DNA of 43,470 nt from an uncultured Bacteroidota bacterium (GCA_937928385.1 CALEZD010000109.1:1-43470); one strand, 5' to 3'; positions 35,001-43,415 are shown, counted from the first letter of the stretch. Made by a program: numbers and translations. Notes: generated by a model not told the origin, from the sequence alone.

Positions 35001-35111
35001 GCCCTGCCTGGTGGTCAGCAATTCATAGTTATCCCATGGAGATTGTGCCGCAGTATTTAACTGTAGTAATAGTAATACAAGCGCTATAATAAGTTTGCGG
35101 ACGGATGGCAT
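32049..35111 (-). CDS. Propeller-domain sensor histidine kinase (LytS type)
   Basis: Membrane sensor of 1020 residues. A signal/TM segment (MPSVRKLIIALVLLLLQLN) is followed by about 12-14 two-component propeller (Reg_prop) repeats over residues 30-640, recognisable by blocks such as GLPHNTVQSLLQDREGFLW, DGNIWVGSRGG, GNIWIGTRIKG and DAGNLWVGSTNGLYKYNP. A Y_Y_Y domain lies at about 650-765 and a TM helix at about 770-790 (AFIIILSVAGWAVYY). The kinase domain is of the LytS/His_kinase class: phospho-His in QMNPHFIFNALNS (about 818), N-box ENAINHGLVHK and G-box DDDGVGRNEA. It probably senses a periplasmic ligand, commonly a glycan in related systems, and phosphorylates the LytTR regulator three bases downstream. 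Confidence 0.95.
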   Translation of the reverse strand: MPSVRKLIIALVLLLLQLNTAAQSPWDNYELLTTRQGLPHNTVQSLLQDREGFLWIGTHGGLCRYDGNKLKGFNNVFGEAGKINWFYEALFEDIDGNIWVGSRGGNLSCYLKSKNAFRQHPHKGKASAKLSCFYQDSIDKTIWIGNDAGELLVYRGDSISILNTGVDNIIDMKLVEESVFLLLTGRGLFLYDINKGITTYLNAGRDFDKKQVVTGAINSISKMVMLVENYGCYVISLEKKEVVQFVPIENSGYNLFHRIVLTGKGDFLYCDGSVLYEYDPYGKLKNRITISEVDWYNRNEVINTAMEDKSGIIWLGTNSGLYKIDRNKYQFRKIAAAPLKARITDNYVRSVLVDDKNNLWVGFRGNAVNRLSGDNVLTSYYLKGKWGKVIDKYIVNTMYQLRDRNILFGTAQGVFIGNDITNTLIPFAPDVLPDTLAEIWSLYQDKGGNIWIGTRIKGLYIFNPATKKLIHYKYLPGIAGSISDSSVWNIWQDRNGEVWLGTDYGLCRVINPQDISNLSFERYDFGDNSPLHVWNIAESKEGKLYIGTIGEGLYEISEDRLQAIKHVDFPADILASMALDDAGNLWVGSTNGLYKYNPSDGSYIYFSEDDGLASNDFNFKALTLSATGDMFLGGKMGVVAFNPFTVQPKKMLSVPLRITSLKIAGHDSSAAIYSNATIELTRRQDFISIGFAVMDFTKPRRHRYRYMLKGFEDKWNYSDNSQPSATYTNLQPGHYSFVVQGSGDGIQWSDTEASLDFYIKPALWQRPVAQILAFIIILSVAGWAVYYKTRSVVRKEREQNKIEKQIAELELRALQAQMNPHFIFNALNSIQQFVIHNNELAANDYLTRFARLMRLFLESSKNRYVTLETEIEQLGLYLSLEKLRFEDKFDYTIELDQRINKGEIQIPSMLIQPFTENAINHGLVHKTSKGSLRIEFQLINTNVLKCIIDDDGVGRNEARKIESRKNKKHVSRGVQLIEERVKTYNFIEDIDIQISITDKEPPQSGTKVEISIPVIPSVKA

Positions 35112-35127
35112 GCTCTGTATAAAATTA

Positions 35128-35135
35128 TACTTTTG
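35128..35135 (+). promoter_or_regulatory. Possible -7 box for the barrel-protein gene
   Basis: TACTTTTG on the plus strand matches TAnnTTTG but is about 152 bases upstream of the chosen ATG (35287). Within the 175-base divergent region it is the only exact match seen in that direction. Confidence 0.25.
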
Positions 35136-35286
35136 GCACGGTATTGAATAGCTGCCGGCTTATTTGAGGATTTGTCAGTACTAATATTTTTATATCCGGC
35201 ACGATTTGAGCCATAAGCGGGTCAAAATTGCGGTTTGCCGGACAGGCCATTTAATAATAATTCTGTTTAGCATGCGTTTATGTGAT

Positions 35287-36099
35287 ATGTCGTTTAAGAA
35301 GCTGATAGTATTGATAATAGCTTGTTTATTCTGTTTCAAAGGTATTCATGCACAGGAGTTCAGCATGGGCATACACTTCAGCCCCATAGCTACCATACCC
35401 ATGATGGCAAAACCACCTGTCACCAACCACCCTTCTCTTAAAGCGAAGAAATACAATATCAACGCTTCTGCAGGGCTGAACTTTAACTACAGGTTCAAAA
35501 GGCTGTGCATTGAAACAGGCGGTAATATCACTACCAGGTCTATCACTTTCAGGATGAACCTGGATGAGTATAGTTATAATAGCCTGGGCGGCAGTTCCAG
35601 TATATCCAGCTACAGCGATACGCGAAGTTCGGGCTATGCAATAGGCATACCGTTACAAGTCGGCTACCTGCTGGACAAACACGATGCAAAGACAGTCTAT
35701 GATTTTTACGGGCTGTTGGGTGCCTCTTACGAGATGCACACTACACTGGCTTATGCTTATGGTGCAGGTGTCACCAGCCAAAGCGGCAACAGTATCACCA
35801 ATAACAGGAATTTCTACCCCGGCTCAGGCGTGCAAACCAACTGGATTAATATTATTGCCGGGTTCAAAATCAATGCTATTCTACGCCATGTAGGATTGAT
35901 AGAATATGGCTTGCGTTATCATTTCCCGCTTTCGCATGCAGGACAATACCATGTAGAAACCGTTGTGAGCAACGGAGCCTATGGTTCTGTATTTACCGGC
36001 GACTTTTACCCAAGGCTGGCTTATATGGATTTCCATTTTACTTATTATTTCCTGAGCTATGAAAAAGGTGCCGGCAGGAAGAAATACAGGTATAATTAA
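35287..36099 (+). CDS. Outer-membrane beta-barrel protein
   Basis: Outer-membrane barrel-like protein of 270 residues. Start at ATG 35287 because MSFKKLIVLIIACLFCFKGIHA is a clean signal peptide; the frame is open from a TTG at 35206. The mature part alternates amphipathic beta strands (SAGLNFNYRFKRLCIETGG, SGYAIGIPLQVGYLLDKH, LRYHFPLSHAGQYHVETV) and ends in a long run of aromatic residues (YMDFHFTYYFLSYE), as porin-like/PorT-type barrels do. It is divergent from the histidine kinase gene with a 175-base spacer, so it is a candidate target of that system. Its stop codon overlaps the stop of the convergent gene by four bases (TTAA). Confidence 0.8.
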   Translation: MSFKKLIVLIIACLFCFKGIHAQEFSMGIHFSPIATIPMMAKPPVTNHPSLKAKKYNINASAGLNFNYRFKRLCIETGGNITTRSITFRMNLDEYSYNSLGGSSSISSYSDTRSSGYAIGIPLQVGYLLDKHDAKTVYDFYGLLGASYEMHTTLAYAYGAGVTSQSGNSITNNRNFYPGSGVQTNWINIIAGFKINAILRHVGLIEYGLRYHFPLSHAGQYHVETVVSNGAYGSVFTGDFYPRLAYMDFHFTYYFLSYEKGAGRKKYRYN

Positions 36100-37421
36100 T
36101 GAGCTGCTTGCTCCTTCATCCATTTGTTTACCACATCCGTAAATCCAAAATGAAACTTATCCGGCCATGTTGAGCGGTCTTTGAAAGTATTATACGCTTC
36201 TTTCCAATCCTTATTCTTTAGCAGCAGGTGGTCTATATCCGGTATGGTAATATGCGTACAGTTGCCGGGGTACCCGCTGTTCACTGTTCTTTCAATTAAT
36301 TGATGTTCTAACTCTGAACAGGCGATAAAGTCGGCACCGCCAAATATGGATAGCACCGGGCATTGTACACCCGACCAGGCTGCAGCCATGTCATAAGAAT
36401 CTATCTGCTGCCAATAACGGTAATGCCTGCCCCATAGGTCTTCATTGCCTTTCTCGTATCCAAACTCGCGCAGCACCAGTTCTTTGTATTCAGGTACCTG
36501 GTACAGTTCCTCCACCGTTTTCTTTTCGTTGAAGAAATCATCGTAGATGCGGTGTATCATGCGTACATCCTGTTCTGTTTTTGCATAGCTATGCCCATCC
36601 AGTGGAAATTGTACACGATGCATCTCCGGTAGAAACTCTGCCCAGGGGCGGAACACAGTGGCGAATACTATCACTCCTTTGGGCCTATGCAAACGGGCTA
36701 TTTCAGGTGCTATCACCCCACCCATAGAATGCCCCCAAATGAACAGGTTGTTTTTATCAGCATAATGTAATGCCTCCATATACGTATAGGCTGCATCAAA
36801 AGTCTGCATATCAGTTACCAGGTCTACCTGCGAACAGGGCTTGCAGTTATAGCTATCTCCCAAGCCTGATTTCTCGACCGTCACTACAATGAAGCCATTT
36901 TTCAGCCACTCATCAATCAAGTGCTTATATATACCTGTAGAAAAATTCTCTACCGAACCACAGTTGTAGCCGGGTATCAGTAATACAGCAGGGCCTTTTT
37001 TTATGTTCTTTGGTTTACGTGTTACTGCACGCAGGCTGCATTGTTTGTAAGGTACCCAATCGTAATACACATCTGCCATTGAAGATGTTTCAAATTGACG
37101 GGCCACAGCTTTGGTTATGCTTGCTTTTTCAGCACTATTTCTTGTATATGTAACCGACACTTTCTCACCTGCTCTTATATCAGCAGCAAGGGTATAATAT
37201 TGTTGGGCATTTTTGATAGGTTTATCGTTAAGCGTAACGAGTATATCGCCTTTCTTTAACCCTGCTACAGCAAGGGTGCTGCCGGGGGCAATACTATCAA
37301 TTTTCATTCCCTCTTCGGAGAATGTGCCTGTAGCACCTAACAATGCTTTACGTGCCGGCTCCTGCGCCGACAAGGTAAATGTGACAAACAATAATGCGAA
37401 CGAGAATAATAGCAGTCTCAT
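36096..37421 (-). CDS. PDZ-fused alpha/beta hydrolase (S33-like)
   Basis: Exported protein of 441 residues from the ATG at 37421, with signal peptide MRLLLFSFALLFVTFTLSAQ. Residues 25-105 form a PDZ domain (GMKIDSIAPGSTLAVAGLKK, GDILVTLNDKPIKNAQQYY). Residues 130-441 form an alpha/beta-hydrolase of the serine aminopeptidase S33 kind: VLLIPGYNCGS oxyanion region, GHSMGG nucleophile (about 228), GGADFIACSE and DIDHLLLKN supplying the Asp and His. The peptide or ester substrate is unknown; the PDZ may recognise protein termini. It is the last gene in the group starting at DUF4856, 81 bases after the TonB receptor stop. Confidence 0.88.
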   Translation of the reverse strand: MRLLLFSFALLFVTFTLSAQEPARKALLGATGTFSEEGMKIDSIAPGSTLAVAGLKKGDILVTLNDKPIKNAQQYYTLAADIRAGEKVSVTYTRNSAEKASITKAVARQFETSSMADVYYDWVPYKQCSLRAVTRKPKNIKKGPAVLLIPGYNCGSVENFSTGIYKHLIDEWLKNGFIVVTVEKSGLGDSYNCKPCSQVDLVTDMQTFDAAYTYMEALHYADKNNLFIWGHSMGGVIAPEIARLHRPKGVIVFATVFRPWAEFLPEMHRVQFPLDGHSYAKTEQDVRMIHRIYDDFFNEKKTVEELYQVPEYKELVLREFGYEKGNEDLWGRHYRYWQQIDSYDMAAAWSGVQCPVLSIFGGADFIACSELEHQLIERTVNSGYPGNCTHITIPDIDHLLLKNKDWKEAYNTFKDRSTWPDKFHFGFTDVVNKWMKEQAAH

Positions 37422-37502
37422 AGCAGATGATTTGCTATGAAAATTACAAGCATAGTTTGTGCTATGGGAGATGTACAATGAAAATCACGCTGAATTTCAC
37501 CC

Positions 37503-39686
37503 TTAGAGCTTCACTCCCGCCGTCAGGTAAAAACTCCTGCCATCGCCGGGAATGATACCGGGGCCGGGGTAACCGGTTGCCCTGCGCGTGAAGTACATAG
37601 TATTTGCCAGGTTGTTTACACTAGCCTCAATGGTCAGCCATTTGTAGCTCCACCCGGCCGACAAGTCCATAACATAGTAAGTGGGTATGGTACCTATTAC
37701 TCCGCTATACCCGCCGTCAGTGGCGTTAGTGGCTTCAGAGTATTGCTCACTCAAGTAGCTGAACTGGTAGGTGAGTTTCCATGTTTTATAATTGAATTGC
37801 GCACCGGTTTTCCAGTTGATAAAGGGTACGTATTCTACGCTGTTGCCCTGCACATTCCCTATCGGGCTCCTAGTATAGGTGGCTTCAGTAAGCGAGAGGT
37901 TGTTGTACACCGTAATACCAAAGTTGGAAGAAGGCCTCAACAAATCCAGCACATCCAGTTCCATAAAAGTTTCCAATCCGTATATCTGCGCCACACCAAT
38001 GTTATCGCGTACACGTATCACACGGCTGCCCTCTTTAGCTGTGTATTCACCTATGCGATTGCCATAGTATAGGTAAAACAGGTTACCGTCAAAACGGAAT
38101 ACATCGCTGATATTACCACGCAAGCCGAGGTCACTGCTCCAGCCGCGTTCATCGTTTATATTTGTATCAATACGAAATGAAGGATTAACCACCCTCAAAT
38201 CGCTGAAGGTTACGGAACGGTAGTTTTGAGAAAAATTACCGTACGCTTCTAACTCAGGCTTGAATTTATAGGCTACTCCTAATCCTCCTAAAACAAAGGT
38301 GCGTGGCAGGTTTCTCTGCTCGTCCTGCCTGCGCTCGAAAAGAAGACTGTCCCGCATGTCGTAACCACGATCCATATAGTACCCATCGGACTGTGTGCGG
38401 ATATGCTCTACTCGTATCCCCGGTGTTACACTGAATTTTGATGACAGCCTGAAGATATGCTCCGCGAATGCTGCCAGGTTCAGGTTAGGAAATGAATAGT
38501 CAGATATCATCTGCGTGGTTTCGTCATCCCTGAATTCAAAATTGGCTCCGTTACCGTTGTTTACATATCCCTGCTTGTTGGTATTGGTACCCCTGTAAGC
38601 ACGTACACCTGCCAGCAATACCTGTTGTTGCGCACCTGCATTATAGCGGTGCAACAAGCGCGATTCCAATGCCGTGTTTTTAAAATCGCCCGTCAACAGG
38701 TCGCGTTTACCACCATTATCAATCACAGAAACCCTGTTTTCACGGAAGCCAATTGCCTTACGCGAAGCAATCAATGTATATGCCCTTGTTTGCAAACGGG
38801 TGCGTGGCGATATGCGGTAGTCCCATTCCAGGTCAATGAGGTTCCAGTTGACTGAAAACCAGTTACGTTCACGGTTGCTCTGGCGGGGGTCATCTTCAAA
38901 CATCCTGTCGCTGAGGCCACCGGGTTGCTGTGCCAGGTAGTTCATATGGGTATATTCAATGCCCAGCATGTGCTTCTCATTGAAATGATAATGCAAGTCG
39001 GCATAACCATTAAACGATTCAAACCTGCTGTTGGGCCTCCAGCCATCACCTTTCTTGTAGTGTGCGAAAGCGTAGTATTTCAGTTTGCCCGCAGTACCAC
39101 TGATAGCATTAAACGAACCCAGGAAATTCCATGAACCGACCGTCTGCCTGCTCTCCAGCGAAAACTTCTTATCGTCACCCGGCTGCTTTATTTCAAAGTT
39201 CAGCAGCCCACCGAATTGGGTACCATATTGCAAACCCGCAGCGCCTTTCAGTATTTCTATTTTTGATAGTGCTTCGGCAGGTGGTGTGTAATAACTCTCA
39301 GGGTAGCCCAGCGCATCTGCACTGATGTCATATCCATTTTGCCTTACGTTGAAGTTGGATGTGCGGTTGGGGTCAAGGCCACGGCCACCTATGCTTAGTT
39401 GCAACCCCGAGCCATCGTTCTCAAATATGTTCAGCCCCGCTACTTTTGCATATACCTGGCGGGTATTATTAGTGGCTTTGTTTACGTTCAGGTGTTCTAC
39501 ACTGATTACTTCCGATTTTTTGCCGGCTGTTATTTTCATACCATCTACCTGGTACATCTGGCCGAAGTTGGACTGTTTTTTATCAGTTACCTCCACTTCC
39601 TCCAGCTTATTGCGTGTGCTATCCTGCGCCACACTTACAGCGGGCAGCAAGAACAATACATATACCAACAGCCTCTTACAATCCAT
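37503..39686 (-). CDS. TonB-dependent outer-membrane receptor, FecA-like
   Basis: TonB-dependent transporter of 727 residues from the ATG at 39686. Signal peptide MDCKRLLVYVLFLLPAVSVA, then a plug domain (about 45-165: RQVYAKVAGLNIFENDG, IGGRGLDPNRTSNFNVRQNG, SKIEILKGAAGLQYG) and a 22-strand barrel ending in FYLTAGVKL. It lacks an N-terminal carboxypeptidase-like extension, so it is FecA/FhuA-type rather than SusC-like. The longest frame (to 39770) adds residues before the signal. The start overlaps the HTTM gene by 11 bases, which suggests translational coupling. The substrate is likely a ferric chelate by analogy with FecA, but no ligand residues can be assigned. Confidence 0.92.
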   Translation of the reverse strand: MDCKRLLVYVLFLLPAVSVAQDSTRNKLEEVEVTDKKQSNFGQMYQVDGMKITAGKKSEVISVEHLNVNKATNNTRQVYAKVAGLNIFENDGSGLQLSIGGRGLDPNRTSNFNVRQNGYDISADALGYPESYYTPPAEALSKIEILKGAAGLQYGTQFGGLLNFEIKQPGDDKKFSLESRQTVGSWNFLGSFNAISGTAGKLKYYAFAHYKKGDGWRPNSRFESFNGYADLHYHFNEKHMLGIEYTHMNYLAQQPGGLSDRMFEDDPRQSNRERNWFSVNWNLIDLEWDYRISPRTRLQTRAYTLIASRKAIGFRENRVSVIDNGGKRDLLTGDFKNTALESRLLHRYNAGAQQQVLLAGVRAYRGTNTNKQGYVNNGNGANFEFRDDETTQMISDYSFPNLNLAAFAEHIFRLSSKFSVTPGIRVEHIRTQSDGYYMDRGYDMRDSLLFERRQDEQRNLPRTFVLGGLGVAYKFKPELEAYGNFSQNYRSVTFSDLRVVNPSFRIDTNINDERGWSSDLGLRGNISDVFRFDGNLFYLYYGNRIGEYTAKEGSRVIRVRDNIGVAQIYGLETFMELDVLDLLRPSSNFGITVYNNLSLTEATYTRSPIGNVQGNSVEYVPFINWKTGAQFNYKTWKLTYQFSYLSEQYSEATNATDGGYSGVIGTIPTYYVMDLSAGWSYKWLTIEASVNNLANTMYFTRRATGYPGPGIIPGDGRSFYLTAGVKL

Positions 39687-41052
39687 AAATATTATCGTTA
39701 AATGCCAGTATCCAGTTTTTATGTTTCCAGGTATCGGCTTGTTTGGCCAGGTCAACAGTGGTGTCCGCATACAGCCTGCTTCTTCTTCCGTTCATCGCTA
39801 CATATACTGTTGCGTACACTTCAGGCTGCTGTATGCCTCGTTGCTGATAATAGTCGTGCAGGTGATGCGCGTATTGCAATATAAAATCAGGCTGTATCGC
39901 CATCATACGCTCCTGGTTGCGGGTCAGGAATTCATTATTATTCACGGCAATCTTCTCTCCGGTTGTTCCGTCTTTTACTACAAACTGTGCGTAACCCATC
40001 TTCTCTACCAGCATCACCCTCCACGAAAAACGGAAACCCTCTTCCGTCCAGAACAATTCTTCTTTATTCAGCAAATACCTCCAGGGCATGATGAACTGTA
40101 TGGCGAAAAATATTACGAACAGTGTGGATACCAGGCGTTGTTGTATTGGTGCGAATGTGTAATTGTTATACACTGAGTTGACAGGTAGTGCCCTGAAAAT
40201 GGTTTTGATTTTCTGCAGCAGTTTGTCCACGTCCTTCGTGTCAAAGAACACAAGGGCCGACACCATCATCACATAGGGGAATACGCCTATGGGGAACAGC
40301 AGTGCTGTCATCAGGTGAAATACTACTACCGTGGCATATGCATAAGGGCGTGTTTTCTTATTCAGCAGGAAGAAGGCAATAGTCAAATCGTATAGGGCAC
40401 CGAACCAGCTAAAGAAATACGCTACCCATACATGGTTGAACAAGGGCCCGATTAAGGGCATATCATTATTAGCCGGCAGCCACAGGCGCAGCGGCATGGC
40501 TTCTATCAACCAGTCAGAGTTGAGTTTGGCAAGCCCAGCGAATACATATACCGTACCCATCATCAGGCGTATGCTACCCACTGTCCATAGCGGCACAAAG
40601 CGTTTGGACAATTTGGGTTTGCGCAGGCTGTCTAATGACAGGTTAGCATTAGCCGGCAACCATATCATCAGGAACAAAACCAGCGTAACAAAATAATAAT
40701 GGTTGAGGTAATTGGTCTTATCCATCAGCTCTATGTAGGTAAAGCTGAGGAACAATAATACCGAAGCGATACGGTAAAATAGACCTAATGCAAACAGTAA
40801 GGCACTGATACCGCAAACGATAAACAGTATGTAGGTATAATCTCCTAACGGCTTCACCCACTCGAAACCGTAGTAAGAGAAAAAGAACTTCGGATTGATA
40901 TACAGATCTTCAATCCAGCCCTTTGCCCAGAACCTGATAGTACTGAACAACAGCATCAATCCGAACACTATCCTGAAAACAGCAAGAGAAGCCGAGTAAA
41001 CAGGCTTCCCAAAATGCTGAGTGGACAATATGTTCGTTAATTTTTGCTTCAT
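39676..41052 (-). CDS. HTTM domain-containing membrane protein
   Basis: Integral membrane protein of 458 residues with about eight hydrophobic segments and the HTTM (vitamin K-dependent gamma-carboxylase-like) fold: SASLAVFRIVFGLMLLFST, YIELMDKTNYLNHYYFV, GLAKLNSDWLIE and a conserved AYFFSWFGALYDLT near residue 220. A soluble C-terminal region (about 300-458) follows. HTTM proteins are frequently found with imelysin and TonB receptors, but their biochemical role is not established; a membrane redox or carboxylase-like role is possible. It begins three bases after the imelysin stop and overlaps the receptor start. Confidence 0.88.
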   Translation of the reverse strand: MKQKLTNILSTQHFGKPVYSASLAVFRIVFGLMLLFSTIRFWAKGWIEDLYINPKFFFSYYGFEWVKPLGDYTYILFIVCGISALLFALGLFYRIASVLLFLSFTYIELMDKTNYLNHYYFVTLVLFLMIWLPANANLSLDSLRKPKLSKRFVPLWTVGSIRLMMGTVYVFAGLAKLNSDWLIEAMPLRLWLPANNDMPLIGPLFNHVWVAYFFSWFGALYDLTIAFFLLNKKTRPYAYATVVVFHLMTALLFPIGVFPYVMMVSALVFFDTKDVDKLLQKIKTIFRALPVNSVYNNYTFAPIQQRLVSTLFVIFFAIQFIMPWRYLLNKEELFWTEEGFRFSWRVMLVEKMGYAQFVVKDGTTGEKIAVNNNEFLTRNQERMMAIQPDFILQYAHHLHDYYQQRGIQQPEVYATVYVAMNGRRSRLYADTTVDLAKQADTWKHKNWILAFNDNIYGL

Positions 41053-41055
41053 CGG

Positions 41056-42159
41056 TTAGTCACCGTCGTTGTCTGTATAAGTGATGGATATACTGAATGC
41101 GGATACCATATCCACCTTCAGCAGGGGAACTACTTCCTGTATCTGCTCATATGTGTTCAGTACAGCCGTGCGATTGTTCTGTATGCTATTCTGCAGTGTG
41201 CCGTCCAGGTTTTGGATGCTTGTAAGCGCTTCGTTCATTTCCTGTGTAATCAAATCAGCTATCAGCGTACCTTTATCATCTTTGGTGCCGATTGCTGCCA
41301 GGTACGATTTCATACTTTCGCCTGTAGAAGCGCCATCGTAGCTTTTGCCTGAATAAAAGTTGATAACACTATTCATGGCTTTAAGCGCCAATTCTTTAGT
41401 TAACTCTTGTGTATAGTATGCTTCCGTAAGATCTATCCTGGCTACACCCGACATAGCGCCTACGGGCAATCCTATCTTACCACCGCGGAAGTAACGCTCA
41501 TAGTACAGTACGTAGTTGTTCACCATTTGCGAAAGGCTGCTGCCTGCATCTGTACCTGTATTGCTGATGAAGGCAGTTTTGTAATCATTCCACTCGTTAC
41601 GTACTTCAGTTGTCTTTTGCAGCATCTTTTCTATTACCGCCAGCAGGTATTGCTTCCGGTTGGCTGCCAGCGGTTCGGTTGTGTATTTGTCTAATGTTGT
41701 GCCGTTCAACAGGTAGTCCAGCGCAGGAAAACCCTGTGCATCTTTGCTGCCGAATGTTTCCAAATCGTAGTTGCCGGAACTGACATTACCCTCTACTTTT
41801 GAAATTGTAACAGGGTAAATATTCATGTAGGTCCTCAGCGATTTGTCATACGCAGGGCCAAATTCCAGCAGGTCCACTTTCTGCCAGGTGATGTAAGCGT
41901 TGCGCCAGGCAGCCTGTGCTGCTGCCTGTGTGGTAGCATCAGGATTGCCGGTGAACGCTTCGATAGATGTTTTCAGTGTTGATAGTTGCTGCACCATATC
42001 TGCATAAGCGGGAACTATGTAATTGCTTGCATAATTCTCCAGCATAGGCTTACGATCCATGCCATTGTCAGAGGGGCTGTCGTTATTCTTCTTGCAGGAT
42101 ATACTGATGGTAGTTAATGCCACCATCAAAATTCCCGCTGTTAAGTACCATTTTTTCAT
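41056..42159 (-). CDS. Imelysin-like iron-associated lipoprotein
   Basis: Envelope lipoprotein of 367 residues from the ATG at 42159 with lipobox ISC at the end of MKKWYLTAGILMVALTTISISC. The imelysin/peptidase M75 fold is recognisable: TTQAAAQAAWRNAYITWQKV, EFGPAYDKSLRT, GFPALDYLLNG, and repeated long helices with WNDYK and LALKAMNSVI. The usual GxHxxE metal motif appears as GFPALD, with Pro in place of His and Asp in place of Glu. Imelysin-like proteins such as IrpA take part in iron acquisition; whether this one still binds metal is uncertain. It lies 84 bases after the DUF4856 stop and three bases before HTTM. Confidence 0.85.
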   Translation of the reverse strand: MKKWYLTAGILMVALTTISISCKKNNDSPSDNGMDRKPMLENYASNYIVPAYADMVQQLSTLKTSIEAFTGNPDATTQAAAQAAWRNAYITWQKVDLLEFGPAYDKSLRTYMNIYPVTISKVEGNVSSGNYDLETFGSKDAQGFPALDYLLNGTTLDKYTTEPLAANRKQYLLAVIEKMLQKTTEVRNEWNDYKTAFISNTGTDAGSSLSQMVNNYVLYYERYFRGGKIGLPVGAMSGVARIDLTEAYYTQELTKELALKAMNSVINFYSGKSYDGASTGESMKSYLAAIGTKDDKGTLIADLITQEMNEALTSIQNLDGTLQNSIQNNRTAVLNTYEQIQEVVPLLKVDMVSAFSISITYTDNDGD

Positions 42160-42186
42160 CAATTGCATCTTCCGTTTTTAACGGGC

Positions 42187-42214
42187 AAAGCGACCAACAA
42201 AGTTGAGCCGCTTT
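42187..42214 (-). other. Intercistronic hairpin between DUF4856 and imelysin genes
   Basis: Outer stem AAAGCG / CGCTTT enclosing an inner CAAC-TTT-GTTG stem in the 84-base gap. There is no U-run after it, so a simple terminator is unlikely; attenuation or mRNA processing could set relative levels of the two proteins. Confidence 0.4.
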
Positions 42215-42243
42215 ATCCTTACCACCATATGAATTTTTTGTTA

Positions 42244-43392
42244 TTAATGGCTTAATACTGTTGTTTTATCAATACTAAATGTAGTAGCGATCTGATCGCG
42301 CACATTGTTAATGTCCGCAGCAGTCAGCGACCAGAAACCGTTAGCCTTACCCATCAATATATTCAGCAATTCTTCAGATTTTGCCCTGTTAATTTTCGCA
42401 CTATGAGCGAAACGCAGCGAGTATATAAAACCTACGCCTTCAGACAACGCGTGGAAACGTGAAGCGTCATCCGTAGCGCTATTGGTCTTGTTCAGGTAGC
42501 TGATAGCCACTGCCGCTACTGCTTTTTCCAGTTCTGTGCGTATATAGCCAATCTGCTCGTCGCGGGTAGCCAGGTCATTGTTCACGATAGCCGCACGGCC
42601 TTTCAGGAAGGCGAGGTACAGGTTTTCAGCACCCCCGCTTACAGAGGCACCCTGGCGGGCATATTCACCCAAAAAGGATTCTGAACCTTTTACAGGGTAA
42701 GTTTCATTTGCCGTCATGTAGCCATAAGCCTCATCCCAGTGGTGCTCCATAGCTGTGTAGTTCTTGCCCTCGTTAGGCGTAGTGTTGTCTGCAGACTGCT
42801 TATCTGTACCCAGGTATATGTTGGCAATCTGGTCCAGCATCATAGCGCCTATCAGGCCTTTTTGTACAAACTGGCTGTATTCGAAGCCCTTTTCGTCTAC
42901 CAGCCTGTTGGTGCCTAATACACCTGCTTTGCCTTGTGCAGCAGTTTGCCCGTTCATTTTACTGATGCGCTCCAACTCGTTGAAGTAGCCAATAAAACGC
43001 TGGCGCTCTGCATCTGCTTCTGTGGCTGAAAATGACTGCGCTGTTTTAGAAGATATTACTTTGTCAGTAGCGGCGTTCAAGTCGGCTGATGTAAACGGCG
43101 TATTCTGGTTGCGGAACATATTAATCAGCTTCGTAGCATCTACATCAGCAGATGTACCGGCTTTCATGTGTGCATCCATCTCCTTCAACATGCTGATGCG
43201 AGTAGTCTGTCCGCTGAAATCAACCGTTGTTTTACCGGCAGCGTCTACAAATGTTGTTTTGTAGTTGCTGGTTGCTGTCAGTGATGAATATTGGATTTTC
43301 AGGTTTGAAGTGGTTGGAGTGATGTTTTCTTCTTTCTTACACGATGTAGCCAACAGAGCCAATCCAAGTACAGGTATAATTAGTTTTTTCAT
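42244..43392 (-). CDS. DUF4856 lipoprotein
   Basis: Lipoprotein of 382 residues with signal MKKLIIPVLGLALLATSC (lipobox ATSC, Cys about residue 18). The mature part begins with a Thr/Ser-rich linker and a beta-containing segment, then turns largely helical; conserved stretches such as GLIGAMMLDQIANIYL, AMEHHWDEAYGYM and KGRAAIVNNDLATRDEQI match the DUF4856 family from memory. The family's function is unknown. It regularly occurs with imelysin and TonB genes, and the AMEHHWDEA segment contains His and Glu residues that could bind a metal. It is first in the envelope operon and has the best-placed promoter box. Confidence 0.8.
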   Translation of the reverse strand: MKKLIIPVLGLALLATSCKKEENITPTTSNLKIQYSSLTATSNYKTTFVDAAGKTTVDFSGQTTRISMLKEMDAHMKAGTSADVDATKLINMFRNQNTPFTSADLNAATDKVISSKTAQSFSATEADAERQRFIGYFNELERISKMNGQTAAQGKAGVLGTNRLVDEKGFEYSQFVQKGLIGAMMLDQIANIYLGTDKQSADNTTPNEGKNYTAMEHHWDEAYGYMTANETYPVKGSESFLGEYARQGASVSGGAENLYLAFLKGRAAIVNNDLATRDEQIGYIRTELEKAVAAVAISYLNKTNSATDDASRFHALSEGVGFIYSLRFAHSAKINRAKSEELLNILMGKANGFWSLTAADINNVRDQIATTFSIDKTTVLSH

Positions 43393-43415
43393 TTATATAT
43401 CTCAATTTTGTGAGG

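Noticed and set aside
39687..39770. Longer N-terminus for the TonB receptor
   Set aside because: The 28 added residues lie before a perfect signal peptide and would bury it.
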